Positions 13,103 to 23,183 of a stretch of 33,396 bases of DNA are shown piece by piece; within the stretch, counting starts at the first letter, position 1, and each line of letters opens with the position of its first letter. Location: positions 1 to 33,396 of the forward strand of contig DAHUZL010000151.1 in assembly GCA_027306655.1 (NCBI GenBank). The letters are read 5' to 3'. The notes under the pieces are model-generated. The model worked only from the letters and a program-made list of their open reading frames with translations, did not search any database and was not told the DNA's origin. This stretch comes from Candidatus Dormiibacterota bacterium. GTDB lineage: Bacteria > Chloroflexota > Dormibacteria > Aeolococcales > Bog-877. The position numbers and the translations under genes were made by a program.

Positions 13103-14370
13103 GGGCGGCAGCCAGCGGCGCCGACCCCGACGTAGGGGCGAGCACCTCCAGCGTCGCCGGCATCGCTGACTCCCCCGACGACACCGTCGAGTTCTTCGAC
13201 ACCACGCTCCGCGACGGCGAGCAGTCGCCGGGAGCGACCCTGCACCTCGCCGACAAGCTGCTGCTCGCGCACCAGCTCGCGCGCCTCGGCGTCGACGTCA
13301 TCGAGGCCGGCTTCCCGGCGTCGTCGCCGGGCGACTTCGAGGCGGTGCGGCGGATCGCGCGCGAGGTCGAGGGGCCGATGATCACCGGCCTGGCGCGGGC
13401 CACCCGGAGCGACATCGATGCGGTCCACGGCGCGGTGCGAGAGGCGGCGCGGCCGCTCATCCATGTCTTCATCAGCGTGTCCGACCTCCACATCACCCAC
13501 AAGCTGGGGCTGGACCGGCCCACCGTCACCGCCCGCACCGCCGAGGCGATCGCCTATGCGAAGACGCTCTGCGACGCGGTCGAGTTCTCGCCCGAGGACG
13601 CGGGCCGGGCCGACCCCGACTACCTCTGCGAGGTGGTTCAGGCGGCGGTCGACGCCGGTGCGACGGTGGTCAACATCCCCGACACCACCGGCTACTGCCT
13701 GCCCCTGGAGTTCAGCGCCCTGGTCGCCGCGGTCCGCCGCGAGGTTCGGGGGATGGACCGGGTCCTCACCAGCGTGCACTGCCATGACGACCTCGGCCTG
13801 GCCACCGCCAACTCGCTGGCCGGGATCGCCGCGGGTGCGCGCCGGGTCGAGGGCTGCATCAACGGGCTCGGCGAGCGCGCCGGCAACGCCGCGATCGAGG
13901 AGGTGGTGATGGCGCTCCGCGTCCGCCGGCCGGTGCTCCACCTCAGCGACCACCTCCGCACCGAGGAGCTGGTCCCCACCAGCCGGATGGTCGAGCGGCT
14001 CACCGGCATCCCGGTCCCGCCCAACAAGCCGGTGGTGGGCGCCAACGCGTTCGCCCATGCGTCGGGCGTCCACCAGCATGGGGTGCTGCGCGACCGGCGC
14101 ACCTACGAGATCATGTCGGCGGCCGACGTGGGCGCCGACGGCACCCGGATCGTGCTCACCGCCCGCTCCGGCCGCCACGCCCTCCGCCACCGCCTGGACC
14201 AACTCGGGGTCCGGCTCCCCGCCGACTCCTTCCAGGCGTGCTGGGAGCGCTTCCTCCAGGTGGCCGACACCGCCAAGGCGGTGGACGACGCCGACCTCGC
14301 CGCGATCGCCCAGGCGGTGCTGGCCGAGACGGCGGCGGTCGAGCCGGCCCCGGTGGCGCCCTCCCTGTGA
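13099..14370 (+). CDS. leuA: 2-Isopropylmalate synthase without the C-terminal regulatory domain
   Basis: Condenses 2-ketoisovalerate with acetyl-CoA, the first step of Leu synthesis. 423 residues: about 30 leader residues, then the DRE-TIM barrel with [12 protein letters not shown], the HCHDDLG metal site and the GLGERAGNA motif. A linker subdomain follows ([13 protein letters not shown], then a helical tail). The usual LeuA_dimer allosteric domain (the last ~120 residues of a ~510-residue enzyme) is absent. No remnant follows, because leuB starts at the stop (GTGA). Feedback inhibition by Leu is therefore likely weak or absent. Homocitrate-type relatives are also short, but the operon and the [11 protein letters not shown]-type N-terminus favour LeuA. 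Confidence 0.92.
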
Positions 14371-15461
14371 GCGGCGGCGCGACGGCGACCGCCCCCCTGC
14401 GGATCGCGGCCCTGCCCGGCGACGGCGTCGGTCCCGAGGTCACCGATGCCGGCCTGGCGGTGCTGGAGGCGATCTGCGATCGGGCCGGGCTGACCTGCGC
14501 GGTGAGCCGCCATCCGATCGGCGGCGCCGCCCTCGACGCCACCGGCGAGCCCCTCCCCGCCGCCACCCTCGAGGCCGCGCGGGGAGCGGACGCGGTCCTG
14601 CTCGGGGCGGTGGGCGGCCCCGGCTGGGACCACGCCCCGGTGCGCCCGGAGGCCGGCCTGCTCGCGCTCCGCCGCGGCCTCGGCGCCTTCGCCAACCTGC
14701 GCCCGGTGGTGGTGTGGCCGGGGCTGGAGGCGACCAGCCCGCTCCGCCCGGAGCGGGTCCAGGGGGCCGACATCCTGTTCGTCCGCGAGCTCACCGGCGG
14801 CGCCTACTTCGGGCGGCCCAAGGGGATCGCCGGGACGACGCCCCATCGGCGCGCGGTCGACTCGATTGAGTACGCCGAGGGGGAGATCCGGCGGGTCGCC
14901 GAGGTGGCCTTCGCGGCGGCGGAGCGCCGCCGCCGCCATCTCACCTCGGTGGACAAGGCCAACGTCCTCGCCAGCTCGCGGCTCTGGCGCTCGGTGGTGG
15001 AGGAGCTCGCCCAGGAGCACAGGGCGGTGACGGTGGACCACTGCCTCGTCGACAGCTTTGCCCTCCGGCTGCTGCAGGAGCCGCGCGCCTTCGACGTGGT
15101 CGTGACCGAGAACCTCTTCGGCGACATCCTCACCGACGAGGCGGCCGCGCTCACCGGCACCCTCGGCACCCTGCCCTCGGCGAGCGGCGGCGGCGACGGC
15201 CCCTGGCTGTACGAGCCGGTGCACGGCTCGGCGCCCGACCTGGTCGGCCGTGGCGTCGCCAATCCCTTGGGCGCGATCGCCACCATCGCGATGCTGCTGC
15301 GCCACACCCTCGGTCGCGAGGACCTCGCCCGGCGGGTGGAGGCCGCGATCGCCGGGATCGTGCAGCGGGGGCCCCTCACGCCCGACCTCGGCGGCGACGG
15401 CACGACCGCCACGGTCACCGCCCAGGTGGTGGCGCAGGTGGGCCGGGAGGTGGCAGCGTGA
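14367..15461 (+). CDS. leuB: 3-Isopropylmalate dehydrogenase
   Basis: NAD-dependent oxidative decarboxylation of 3-isopropylmalate. 364 residues with the N-terminal [10 protein letters not shown], the substrate Arg region ([20 protein letters not shown]), SVDKANVL, the metal-binding Asp segment ([18 protein letters not shown]) and the NAD-binding EPVHGSAPD. The GTG at 14367 overlaps the leuA stop, and the conserved start of the fold begins ten residues later. The frame remains open upstream but only as a shadow of leuA. The stop overlaps cimA (GTGA). Confidence 0.95.
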   Translation: MSGGATATAPLRIAALPGDGVGPEVTDAGLAVLEAICDRAGLTCAVSRHPIGGAALDATGEPLPAATLEAARGADAVLLGAVGGPGWDHAPVRPEAGLLALRRGLGAFANLRPVVVWPGLEATSPLRPERVQGADILFVRELTGGAYFGRPKGIAGTTPHRRAVDSIEYAEGEIRRVAEVAFAAAERRRRHLTSVDKANVLASSRLWRSVVEELAQEHRAVTVDHCLVDSFALRLLQEPRAFDVVVTENLFGDILTDEAAALTGTLGTLPSASGGGDGPWLYEPVHGSAPDLVGRGVANPLGAIATIAMLLRHTLGREDLARRVEAAIAGIVQRGPLTPDLGGDGTTATVTAQVVAQVGREVAA

Positions 15462-17068
15462 CGTCGAGGCCGGTCATCCTCTACGACACCACCCTGCGCG
15501 ACGGGATGCAGGGCTTCGGGCTCCAGCTCAGCTGCGACCAGAAGCTGGCGATCGCCCGCCGGCTGGACCGGCTCGGCGTCGCCTACGTCGAGGGCGGCTG
15601 GCCGGGGGCCAACCCGCGCGACACGGCGCTGTTCCGGCGGCTGCGCCTCCGGCCGCTGGGCTCGGCGCGGCTGGCCGCCTTCGGCGCCACCTGCCGTCCC
15701 GGAGCCAGGGCCCCGGACGATCCCGGTCTCGCCGCCACCCTCGACGCCGGCGCCCCGGTGGTGACGCTGGTGGGGAAGGCGTCGCGCTGGCAGGCGGAGA
15801 CCGTCCTCGGCACCACTGCGGGCGAGAACCTGCGCATGGTGGCCGCCAGCTGCGCCCACGCGGTGGCCCAGGGACGCGAGGTGGTCTTCGACGCGGAGCA
15901 CGTCTTCGACGGCGCCCGCGGCGAGGACAGCGACCCCGGCTACGCGATGGAAGTGCTGGAGGCGGCCGCCCAGGCGGGGGCGTCGTGGATCGTCCTCTGC
16001 GACACCAACGGCGGGCAGCTCCCCCGGGCCATCGCGGAGGTGACCGCGGCCGCCCGCGAGCGGGTCGGGGATCGCCTCGGGATCCACTGCCACAACGACG
16101 CCGGGGTGGCGGTGGCGGCCTCGCTGGCGGCCCTCGAGGCGGGGGCGCGGATGGTCCAGGGCACCCTCAACGGCTGCGGCGAGCGCTGCGGCAACGCCGA
16201 CCTGCTGGTGATCGCCGCCACCTGCGAGCTCAAGCTGGGCCGGGCGGCGCTGCCCCCGGACCGGCTCCAGGAGCTGGTCGCGGTCTCGCGCACCTTCGAC
16301 GCCGTCGTCAACCGCGCCCCCGACGCGCACCGCCCCTACGTCGGCCCGGCCGCCTTCCTGCACAAGGGAGGGCTCCATGCCCAGGGCATGGCCCGCCACC
16401 CCCGCGCCTACCAGCACGTCGACCCGGCGCGGGTGGGCAACCGGAGCCGGACCGTGGTCTCCGACCAGGGCGGGCGGAGCAGCATCGGGGCCAAGCTGCG
16501 CGAGCTGGGCTTGGCCGACCTCGATCGCGACGGTCGCGGCCGGCTGGTGGAGCGCCTGAAGCGCCTGGAGTCCCTGGGGTGGGCGTTCGAGGACGCCGAC
16601 GCGTCGTTCGAGCTCTTGGTCCGCCGCCAGCAGCCCAAAGACCAGCCCCCATTCGCACTCCGGGAGGTGCTGGTGGTGGCCCGCCAGGAGACCCCGGCCG
16701 ACGGCCCCGCCCGGCAGTCGGTGGAGACCAGCGTCAAGCTCCTGGTCGGCCCCGCCCTGGTTCACACCGCGGCCACCGGGCTGGGCCCGGTCGAGGCCCT
16801 CGACGTCGCCCTCCGCCGGGCCCTGGTCCCCCACTTCCCCGAGCTGGCCCAGGTCCGGCTGGTCGACTACCGTGTCCGCGTGATCGACGGCGATCGCGGC
16901 ACCGGCGCGACGGTGCGGGTGGGGATCGACTCCAGCGACGGCGAGCGGCTGTGGACGACGGTGGGCTGCTCCGGCAACATCCTCCACGCCTCCGCGCTGG
17001 CGCTGGTCGACGGCTACGAGTGGGCGGTGCGCCACCGCGGCCACGGCCGGCTCACGGCCAGCGCATGA
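15458..17068 (+). CDS. cimA: (R)-Citramalate synthase
   Basis: Condenses pyruvate and acetyl-CoA to citramalate, giving 2-ketobutyrate for Ile without threonine. 536 residues: a DRE-TIM barrel with [11 protein letters not shown], the CimA-type [23 protein letters not shown] and [13 protein letters not shown] linker with [12 protein letters not shown] follows, and a C-terminal LeuA_dimer domain (about 410-525) remains. VEGGWPG and GERCGNADL separate it from LeuA. LeuC, LeuD and LeuB from the same operon can process citramalate, so no ilvA is needed. The GTG overlaps the leuB stop; the TGA overlaps the leuC ATG. Confidence 0.93.
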   Translation: MTSRPVILYDTTLRDGMQGFGLQLSCDQKLAIARRLDRLGVAYVEGGWPGANPRDTALFRRLRLRPLGSARLAAFGATCRPGARAPDDPGLAATLDAGAPVVTLVGKASRWQAETVLGTTAGENLRMVAASCAHAVAQGREVVFDAEHVFDGARGEDSDPGYAMEVLEAAAQAGASWIVLCDTNGGQLPRAIAEVTAAARERVGDRLGIHCHNDAGVAVAASLAALEAGARMVQGTLNGCGERCGNADLLVIAATCELKLGRAALPPDRLQELVAVSRTFDAVVNRAPDAHRPYVGPAAFLHKGGLHAQGMARHPRAYQHVDPARVGNRSRTVVSDQGGRSSIGAKLRELGLADLDRDGRGRLVERLKRLESLGWAFEDADASFELLVRRQQPKDQPPFALREVLVVARQETPADGPARQSVETSVKLLVGPALVHTAATGLGPVEALDVALRRALVPHFPELAQVRLVDYRVRVIDGDRGTGATVRVGIDSSDGERLWTTVGCSGNILHASALALVDGYEWAVRHRGHGRLTASA

Positions 17069-18510
17069 CCGCGCGCACCGCCTACGCGAAGATCTGGGAC
17101 GCCCACGTGGTCGCCGGCGACCCCCGGGCCCGCGCCCTCCTCTACGTCGACCTCCACCTCGTCCACGAGGTCACCTCGCCGCAGGCGTTCCAGGGCCTCC
17201 GCGCCGCCGGCCGGACGGTCCGCCGGCCCGACCTCACCCTGGCGACGATGGACCACAACGTCCCCACCTGGGAGCGCTCGCGGCCGACGCCGGACCCGGT
17301 CGCCCAGGAGCAGCTCCGCCAGCTGGAGGAGAACTGCCGGGAGGCTGGGATCCCCCTCCTCGGCCTGCACCACGCCCGCCAGGGGATCGTCCACGTGATC
17401 GGGCCCGAGCTGGGGGTCACCCAGCCGGGGATGACCGTGGTCTGCGGCGACTCCCACACCGCGACCCACGGTGCCTTCGGGGCCCTGGCCTTCGGGATCG
17501 GCACCTCCGAGGTGGAGCAGGTCCTCGCCACCCAGTGCCTCTGGCAGGCGCCGGCCGCGACCCTGGAGGTGCGCATCGAGGGCGCGCTCCCGGCCGGCGT
17601 CACCGCCAAGGACATTGCCCTCGGCGTGATCGGCCGGATCGGCGTCGGCGGCGGCCGGGGCTCGGTCATCGAGTACACCGGCCCGGTGGTCCGCGCGCTC
17701 TCGATGGAGGGGCGGATGACCCTCTGCAACATGACCATCGAGGCCGGGGCCCGGGCCGGGCTGGTCTCCCCCGACGAGACCACGGTCCGCTACCTGGAGG
17801 GCCGCCCCGCGGTCCCCGGTGGCGCCGACCTCGCCCGCGCCGCCGCCGCCTGGCTGGCCGTCGCCAGCGACCCCGGGGCGACCTTCGACCGCACCGAGAC
17901 GATCGACGGGACGGCGCTCGTGCCCTACGTCACCTGGGGAACCACCCCCGCCATGGTGGTGCCGGTGACCGGCCACGTCCCCACCCTGGACGCGTTCCCG
18001 ACCGAGGCCGGGCGGCGGACGGCGGAGCGCGCCCTCGCCTACATGGACCTCGCCGAGGGCACCCCGATCGAGGCGATCACCGTGGACCGGGTCTTCATCG
18101 GCTCCTGCACCAACAGCCGCCTCGAGGACCTCCGCGCGGCGGCGGAGGTCGTCCTCGGGCGGCGCGCCCATCCCCGGGTGCGGGCGATGGTGGTGCCGGG
18201 GTCGCAGACCGTCAAGCGCGAGGCGGAGGCGCTCGGGCTGGACCGCATCTTCCGCGACGCCGGCTTCGAGTGGCGGGAGGCCGGCTGCTCGATGTGCCTG
18301 GGGATGAACCCCGACGTGCTCTTGCCCGGCGAGCGCTGCGCCTCCACCTCCAACCGCAACTTCGAGGGCCGCCAGGGGGCGGGCGGCCGCACCCACCTGG
18401 TCAGTCCCGCGATGGCGGCGGCCGCCGCCCTGCACGGGCATTTTGTCGACGTCCGGGAGCTGGCGACGACCCGGCTGCCGGAGCCGCCCGCCGCCCGGGC
18501 GGGCGGCTGA
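17065..18510 (+). CDS. leuC: 3-Isopropylmalate dehydratase large subunit
   Basis: Aconitase-family enzyme isomerising 2- to 3-isopropylmalate, and probably citramalate to 3-methylmalate. 481 residues, bacterial long type. The [4Fe-4S] ligands are C348 (GSCTNS) and C408 and C411 ([10 protein letters not shown]). Other signatures are [20 protein letters not shown] and [11 protein letters not shown]. The ATG at 17065 overlaps the cimA stop (ATGA). The longer upstream open frame is antisense-like sequence inside cimA and is not coding. Confidence 0.96.
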   Translation: MTARTAYAKIWDAHVVAGDPRARALLYVDLHLVHEVTSPQAFQGLRAAGRTVRRPDLTLATMDHNVPTWERSRPTPDPVAQEQLRQLEENCREAGIPLLGLHHARQGIVHVIGPELGVTQPGMTVVCGDSHTATHGAFGALAFGIGTSEVEQVLATQCLWQAPAATLEVRIEGALPAGVTAKDIALGVIGRIGVGGGRGSVIEYTGPVVRALSMEGRMTLCNMTIEAGARAGLVSPDETTVRYLEGRPAVPGGADLARAAAAWLAVASDPGATFDRTETIDGTALVPYVTWGTTPAMVVPVTGHVPTLDAFPTEAGRRTAERALAYMDLAEGTPIEAITVDRVFIGSCTNSRLEDLRAAAEVVLGRRAHPRVRAMVVPGSQTVKREAEALGLDRIFRDAGFEWREAGCSMCLGMNPDVLLPGERCASTSNRNFEGRQGAGGRTHLVSPAMAAAAALHGHFVDVRELATTRLPEPPAARAGG

Positions 18511-18520
18511 GGCCCCGCGG

Positions 18521-19141
18521 ATGCGCCCCTTCACCGAGCACGAGGGCCTGGTCGCGGTGCTCCCCCGCGACGACGTCGACACCGACCAGATCATCCCCAA
18601 GCAGTTCCTCTCGCGGACCGATCGCGACGGCTACGGCGACGCCTGCTTCTTCGCCTGGCGCCTCGATGAGGCGGGCCGTCCGCGACCGGACTTCGAGCTC
18701 AACCACCCCGGCTTCCGGGGCGCCAGCGTGCTGGTGGCCGGGCGCAACTTCGGCTGCGGCTCGTCGCGCGAGCACGCCGCCTGGGCGCTCCTCGACAGCG
18801 GCCTGCGGGTGGTGGTGGCCCCCTCGTTCGGCGACATCTTCACCGTCAACGCGCTCCAGAACGGGCTCCTCCCGGTGGCGCTGCCGGCGGAGGCGGTGCG
18901 CACCCTGGTCGGCCGCGGCGAGCGCCACGACGGCTATCGCCTCACCGTCGACCTGGGCCGCCAGGAGGTGCGCGACGGTGAGGGGCTGCGGGTGGGCTTC
19001 ACGGTCGACCCCTTCTGGCGCGACTGCCTGCTCGAGGGACGCGACCCGGTGGCGATGGCGCTCCACCACGCCGCCGCGATCAGCGCCCACGAGGCCCTGC
19101 GTTCGCCCCTGCTGCCGGTCAGCACCGGGCTCGACACCTGA
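18521..19141 (+). CDS. leuD: 3-Isopropylmalate dehydratase small subunit
   Basis: Swivel-domain partner of LeuC. 206 residues with DVDTDQIIPKQFL near the N-terminus and the GRNFGCGSSREHAAWAL signature in the middle. It starts at ATG 18521, ten bases after leuC, and is the last gene of the tightly packed ilv-leu run. 34 bases separate it from the ACT-domain gene. Confidence 0.96.
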   Translation: MRPFTEHEGLVAVLPRDDVDTDQIIPKQFLSRTDRDGYGDACFFAWRLDEAGRPRPDFELNHPGFRGASVLVAGRNFGCGSSREHAAWALLDSGLRVVVAPSFGDIFTVNALQNGLLPVALPAEAVRTLVGRGERHDGYRLTVDLGRQEVRDGEGLRVGFTVDPFWRDCLLEGRDPVAMALHHAAAISAHEALRSPLLPVSTGLDT

Positions 19142-19161
19142 TCGGCCGCCCCGGCCGACGC

Positions 19162-19167
19162 TAGACT
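19162..19167 (+). promoter_or_regulatory. Putative -10 box (TAGACT) for the ACT-DUF5612-like gene
   Basis: TAGACT ends eight bases before the ATG at 19176, so transcription would start about two bases upstream. This matches the leaderless layout at other genes here and suggests that the last gene of the cluster can be expressed independently. The -35 region (CTGATC-like) is poor. Confidence 0.4.
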
Positions 19168-19175
19168 GGCCGGCC

Positions 19176-19826
19176 ATGACGTGGGCGATCGCCTGCCGCT
19201 GCCGGGACGCCCCCGGGACCCTGGGCCGGCTGGCCGCCACCATCGCCGCCGCGGACGCCAACATCCGCGACGTGGCCCTCACCCGGGAGGGCCCGGACCT
19301 GGTCTTCCTCCATTTCGAGATCGACGACGGCCCGGAGCCGGACGCGATCGTGTCCCGTCTGGGCGCGCTCGAGGAGGTCGACCTGGTCGAGCGGGTGCCG
19401 ACCCAGCGGACCATCTTCGGCAAGCGCGTGATCGTGATCGGCGGGGGCGCCCAGGTGGCGATCGTGGCCCAGGGCGCGGTCAACGAGGCCGACCGGCACA
19501 ACATCCGCGGGGAGAGGATCAGCGTCGACACCATCCCGCTCGTCGGCGAGCAGGAGATCGCGGCGGCGGTGCGGGCGGTGCGGCGGCTGCCGCGGGCGGT
19601 GATCCTGGTGCTGGCGGGCTCGCTGATGGGGGGCGCCATCACCGAGGCGGTCCGGGAGGTGCGCCGCCACGGGATCCTGGTCATCTCCCTGCACCAGGCG
19701 GGGTCGGTGGTGGAGGCGGTCGACCTGGTGGTGGCGGACCCGATCCAGGCCGGGGTGATGGCGGTGATGGCGGTGGCGGGGACGGCCCGCTTCGATCTGG
19801 CGCGGGTGCGCGGCCGCCGGTTCTGA
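19176..19826 (+). CDS. ACT domain protein with DUF5612-like C-terminal domain
   Basis: 216 residues. Residues 1-80 form an ACT domain (CRDAPGTLGRLAATIAAADANI). The rest resembles the DUF5612 domain, which I recall mainly from archaeal ACT proteins. Its recognisable blocks are VNEADRHNIRGERISVDTIP, a Leu/Val segment ending LAGSLMGGAITEAV, SLHQAGSV and DPIQAGVMAVMAVAGTARFD. The function is unknown in any organism I can name. The strong conservation of polar blocks suggests an active or ligand-binding site, and the position after leuD suggests a role in sensing or controlling branched-chain amino acids. No ribosome binding site is visible. The frame continues far upstream only as a shadow of leuC and leuD. 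Confidence 0.82.
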   Translation: MTWAIACRCRDAPGTLGRLAATIAAADANIRDVALTREGPDLVFLHFEIDDGPEPDAIVSRLGALEEVDLVERVPTQRTIFGKRVIVIGGGAQVAIVAQGAVNEADRHNIRGERISVDTIPLVGEQEIAAAVRAVRRLPRAVILVLAGSLMGGAITEAVREVRRHGILVISLHQAGSVVEAVDLVVADPIQAGVMAVMAVAGTARFDLARVRGRRF

Positions 19827-19959
19827 CCCGCCGCCAGGGCGTGACCGGGTCATCGCCCGGGCGCGATGGGGCCGTGACAGCGACTCGGCACACTCACACG
19901 TGGACAGCCCGACGGATGCCGTTCGGGCCCGGACGGTGATCCACCCCACGAGGACGACG

Positions 19960-21240
19960 ATGTCCGCAGCCGAGCCGCAGCACGCCGCGGCGCCGCCGGC
20001 GGCCGCGGCGCCGCCGCTCGATCGCGGCGGCGCGGAGCGCCTCGTCGCCGACCGGATCCTCGCCGGTCGCCCCACCCGGGTGCTGCTGGTGGCGGTCGAC
20101 CCGCCGCCCCCACCCGGAGTCACCCTGGCCGCGATCCGCCACGCGGGCGCGTCCCTGGTCGGGGAGCCGGGGGTGGTGGCGGTCTGCCGCTGCGACCCGG
20201 TCCTGACCGCCCTCGTCCTCGGCGGCCGGGCTGGGACACTGGCGCGGATCAACGACCTGAGCACCGCTCAGACCCTGGAGGTCGAGATCGGGGCCCGCCT
20301 GCAGGCCGCCGGCCACCCCCAGAGCGGGGTGAGCGTGGTCGGCGGGTCGGAGGCGGCCGAGCTGGAGCCCAAGGTCCAGCTGATGGTGCGCGGGATGCTG
20401 AACGCCCTCGGTGACCGGGCGGCGACCCTGGCCCGCAGCCGCGCCCACGTCCAGCAGGTGGCAAGCCTCCTGGAACGGCAGCGGCTGCGGATCCTGTTCC
20501 AGCCCATCGTCCACGTGGAGCGCCGCGCGATCGCCGGGTACGAGGCGCTCTGCCGGGGGCCCTTCGACCATCCCCTGGAGACGCCCAGCCGGCTGTTCGA
20601 GGCGGCCGACCTGGCGGGCCTGCTCGGCGAGCTGCACTGGGAGCTGGTGTGGCTCGCCCGCCTGCGCGCCAGCGAGCGGTTCCCCCGCCGGGACCTGCTC
20701 CTCTTCATGAACGTGGAGCCGCGTGAGCTCGGCGACGCCCCGCCGCCCCGCCGCCACGAGTGGGACCGCCCCGACCTCTGGCCCGAGACCCAGATCGTCG
20801 CCGAGGTCACCGAACGCCGCCCGATCGCCGACATCATCACCTTCCGCCGCCACACCGACCGCTACCGGCGCCGCGGCTATCGCTATGCGCTCGACGACGT
20901 CGGCTCCGGCTACGCCGGTCTCGGCACCCTGGCCCTGCTCACCCCCGAGTTCATCAAGGTGGACATGCACCTGGTCCAGGGCTGCGAGGAGGACCCGGTC
21001 CGGCAGTCGGTGGTGAGCGCTTTGGTCCACCTCGCCCGCAGCATCGGGGCCGAGGTGATCGCGGAAGGGGTCGAGACCCGGGCCCAGCTGCTGACGCTGC
21101 GACGGCTCGGGGTCGACTACGTCCAGGGCTTCCTGCTCGCCTGCCCAGCCGAGGAGCCCCCCGCGGTGTCCGCGCCGGGGCTGGAGGCGCTGGACCAGGC
21201 GGTCGGACCGGAGCCGGCCGGCATCCGGGCGCTGCGGTGA
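19960..21240 (+). CDS. EAL-domain cyclic-di-GMP phosphodiesterase
   Basis: 426 residues. The C-terminal EAL domain (about 170-405) appears active: E195-A-L (YEALCRGP), N251 (MNVEP), E282 and E285 (AEVTER), DDVGSGYAG (312-320), K333 and D335 (FIKVD), EGVET and the terminal VQGF. It should hydrolyse c-di-GMP to pGpG. Residues ~35-150 look like a worn GGDEF fold in which GG(D/E)EF is not recognisable; this is tentative. No membrane segment is seen. ATG 19960 has AGGA nine bases upstream. An in-frame GTG at 19900 behind a CACACT hexamer is an alternative leaderless start. The stop overlaps the kinase start (GTGA). Confidence 0.9.
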   Translation: MSAAEPQHAAAPPAAAAPPLDRGGAERLVADRILAGRPTRVLLVAVDPPPPPGVTLAAIRHAGASLVGEPGVVAVCRCDPVLTALVLGGRAGTLARINDLSTAQTLEVEIGARLQAAGHPQSGVSVVGGSEAAELEPKVQLMVRGMLNALGDRAATLARSRAHVQQVASLLERQRLRILFQPIVHVERRAIAGYEALCRGPFDHPLETPSRLFEAADLAGLLGELHWELVWLARLRASERFPRRDLLLFMNVEPRELGDAPPPRRHEWDRPDLWPETQIVAEVTERRPIADIITFRRHTDRYRRRGYRYALDDVGSGYAGLGTLALLTPEFIKVDMHLVQGCEEDPVRQSVVSALVHLARSIGAEVIAEGVETRAQLLTLRRLGVDYVQGFLLACPAEEPPAVSAPGLEALDQAVGPEPAGIRALR

Positions 21241-23183
21241 GCGGCGCCGCGGCCGGGCGGCGGCTCCGCTGGCCCGGGAGCGCGTCGATCGGGCAGCGCT
21301 TGGCGGGGGGCCTGCTCCTCCTGGTCGGGGTCCTGATCCTCAACCTGGTGGCGGCGGTGCCCCCGCTCACGGAGATGCAGGCCGCCAACGGTCAGCTGCA
21401 GCACCACGACCTGCCCCTGCAGACCGCCACCGATGGCCTGGTGACCCACCTGCTGGACGCGCAGACCGCCCTCGGCGCCGCGCTCCTTGCCGGCCGCGGC
21501 GGCGCGCTCGCCACCGTCCACCGGGACCTCGCCGCCGCCGCCGCTGACCAGTCCGCACTCACCCCCCTCGCCGCCGGCCACCCCGCCCTGCGGTCGGACC
21601 TGGCCCGGCTGCGGGCCCGGACAACGAGCTGGGAGCGGGGGTACCTCGGCCCCCAGCTGTCCAGCCGCACGACCACGTCCCTCGCCCAGCGGGTGGCCGC
21701 CCTCCCCACCGGCGACCGCCTCTTCCAACAGGTCGATGTCGCGGCCGGTCAGCTGAAGCGGGCGGCCGCGGCGCAGGTGTCGGCGGACCTCAGCCAGGCG
21801 GCCTCGGCCCAGCTGGAGATCTTCATCCTGGTGCTGCTGACCTCGGTGATCGGGTGCGTGGTGGCGGGCACCCTGATCGTGCTCACCGCCCGCTCGGTCC
21901 TGCGCCCTCTCACCACCCTGGGGCAGATGGCGCGCGACCTCGGCGAGGACCGCCCGATCCGGCTCGACGCCCCCCGGGGCACGCCCGAGCTGCGCGAGCT
22001 CCACGCCAACCTCACCGCCGCCGGACTCCACATCCAGGAGCAGCAGGCCCGCCTCGCCGACAGCAACGCCGAGCTGGCCCGCGCGGTCCAGGTGAAGAGC
22101 GAGTTCCTGGCCACCATGAGCCACGAGCTGCGGACGCCGCTGAACGTCATCCTGGGCTTCACCGAGCTGATCCGGACCGGGGCCGCGGGCGCCATCCCGG
22201 ACACCGCCCAGGAGCACCTCGACCGGGTGATCCGCAACGGCCGGATCCTGCTCGCCCTGATCAGCGACATCCTCGACCTCAGCAAGCTGGAGGCGGGGCG
22301 GATGGAGGTCGGCTGCGTCGTCACCGCGGTCGACGCGATCGTCGCCCAGGTGGTGTCGGACGCCCGCTCGGTCGCCGACCGCAAGGGGCTGGTCCTCGAC
22401 CTGCACCCGTGCCAGGAGCCCGCCGCCGCCCTCGCCGACCCCCGCGCGGTCACCCAGGTGCTGACCAACCTGGTCGGCAACGCGGTCAAGTTCACCGAGG
22501 CCGGCAGCGTCACCGTCTCGATCCGAGCCAGCGGGGCGTGGCTCAGCGTCGACATCGTCGACACCGGGCCGGGGATCGCTGAGGCCGACCGCGAGACGGT
22601 CTTCGACGCCTTCCGCCGCGGCGGGGCCAGCATCCACGACGAGCTCGGCTCGACCGGTCTCGGCCTCGCCATCTCGCGCCGGCTGGTGGGTCTGATGAGC
22701 GGGCGGATCGACCTCGAGAGCCAGGTCGGCTTCGGCAGCCGCTTCACGGTGGAGCTGCCGCTGGCCCGGGTCAGCCCCAGCCTGCGCGCCGGGCGCCAGG
22801 AGCAGCCGCTGATCCTGGGCGTCGCCCAGGACCCGTCGGCGCTGGGGCGCTGGGAGGCCCAGGCGACCATCACCGGGTTCGACTTCGCCGGCACCACCGA
22901 CGGGCCCACCGGCCTGCGGGCCGCGGCGGCCCTGCGCCCGGCGGTGGTGCTGGTGCTCGCCGATCTCGACCGTGAGGAGGCGGAGCGCCTGCTCGACCAG
23001 CTCCAGGCCCAGCCCGCCACCCAGGGGCTGGCGGTCCTTCTCGTCACCGGCGGTGACCCGTCGGTGGCAGGGCCCGGCGCCGAGGCCGACGGATTCCTGC
23101 GCCGGCCGGTGCCCGAGCCGGCGCTCCGGACGGTCCTCCTCCAGCACCGCCGCAGCCGGGCCGCGGCGAGGGCCGCCTCGTGA
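21237..23183 (+). CDS. Membrane sensor histidine kinase with C-terminal pseudo-receiver
   Basis: 648 residues: transmembrane helix 1 (about 22-42), an extracytoplasmic helical sensor of CHASE3 or four-helix-bundle type (45-190), transmembrane helix 2 (about 195-217), HAMP (218-270) and HisKA with phosphoacceptor H296 (SHELRTPLN). The HATPase domain has N415 (NLVGNAVKFTE), DTGPGI and GSTGLGLAI. The last ~120 residues resemble a response-regulator receiver (LILGVAQDP..., AVVLVLADLD, LLVTGG, LRRPVPE) but the acidic pocket and the Lys are not intact, so I read it as a pseudo-receiver. The GTG overlaps the EAL gene and the stop overlaps the response regulator, which strongly suggests one signalling unit. 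Confidence 0.92.
   Translation: MSGAAAGRRLRWPGSASIGQRLAGGLLLLVGVLILNLVAAVPPLTEMQAANGQLQHHDLPLQTATDGLVTHLLDAQTALGAALLAGRGGALATVHRDLAAAAADQSALTPLAAGHPALRSDLARLRARTTSWERGYLGPQLSSRTTTSLAQRVAALPTGDRLFQQVDVAAGQLKRAAAAQVSADLSQAASAQLEIFILVLLTSVIGCVVAGTLIVLTARSVLRPLTTLGQMARDLGEDRPIRLDAPRGTPELRELHANLTAAGLHIQEQQARLADSNAELARAVQVKSEFLATMSHELRTPLNVILGFTELIRTGAAGAIPDTAQEHLDRVIRNGRILLALISDILDLSKLEAGRMEVGCVVTAVDAIVAQVVSDARSVADRKGLVLDLHPCQEPAAALADPRAVTQVLTNLVGNAVKFTEAGSVTVSIRASGAWLSVDIVDTGPGIAEADRETVFDAFRRGGASIHDELGSTGLGLAISRRLVGLMSGRIDLESQVGFGSRFTVELPLARVSPSLRAGRQEQPLILGVAQDPSALGRWEAQATITGFDFAGTTDGPTGLRAAAALRPAVVLVLADLDREEAERLLDQLQAQPATQGLAVLLVTGGDPSVAGPGAEADGFLRRPVPEPALRTVLLQHRRSRAAARAAS

Noticed and set aside
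17535-19175. Upstream extension of the ACT-DUF5612-like frame through leuC and leuD
   Set aside because: The protein similarity starts at ATG 19176, and the extension is an out-of-frame shadow of leuC and leuD.
19889-19902. CACACT followed by GTG at 19900 as a leaderless start of the EAL gene
   Set aside because: The hexamer lacks the TA of other boxes here, and ATG 19960 has an AGGA site; kept only as an alternative.
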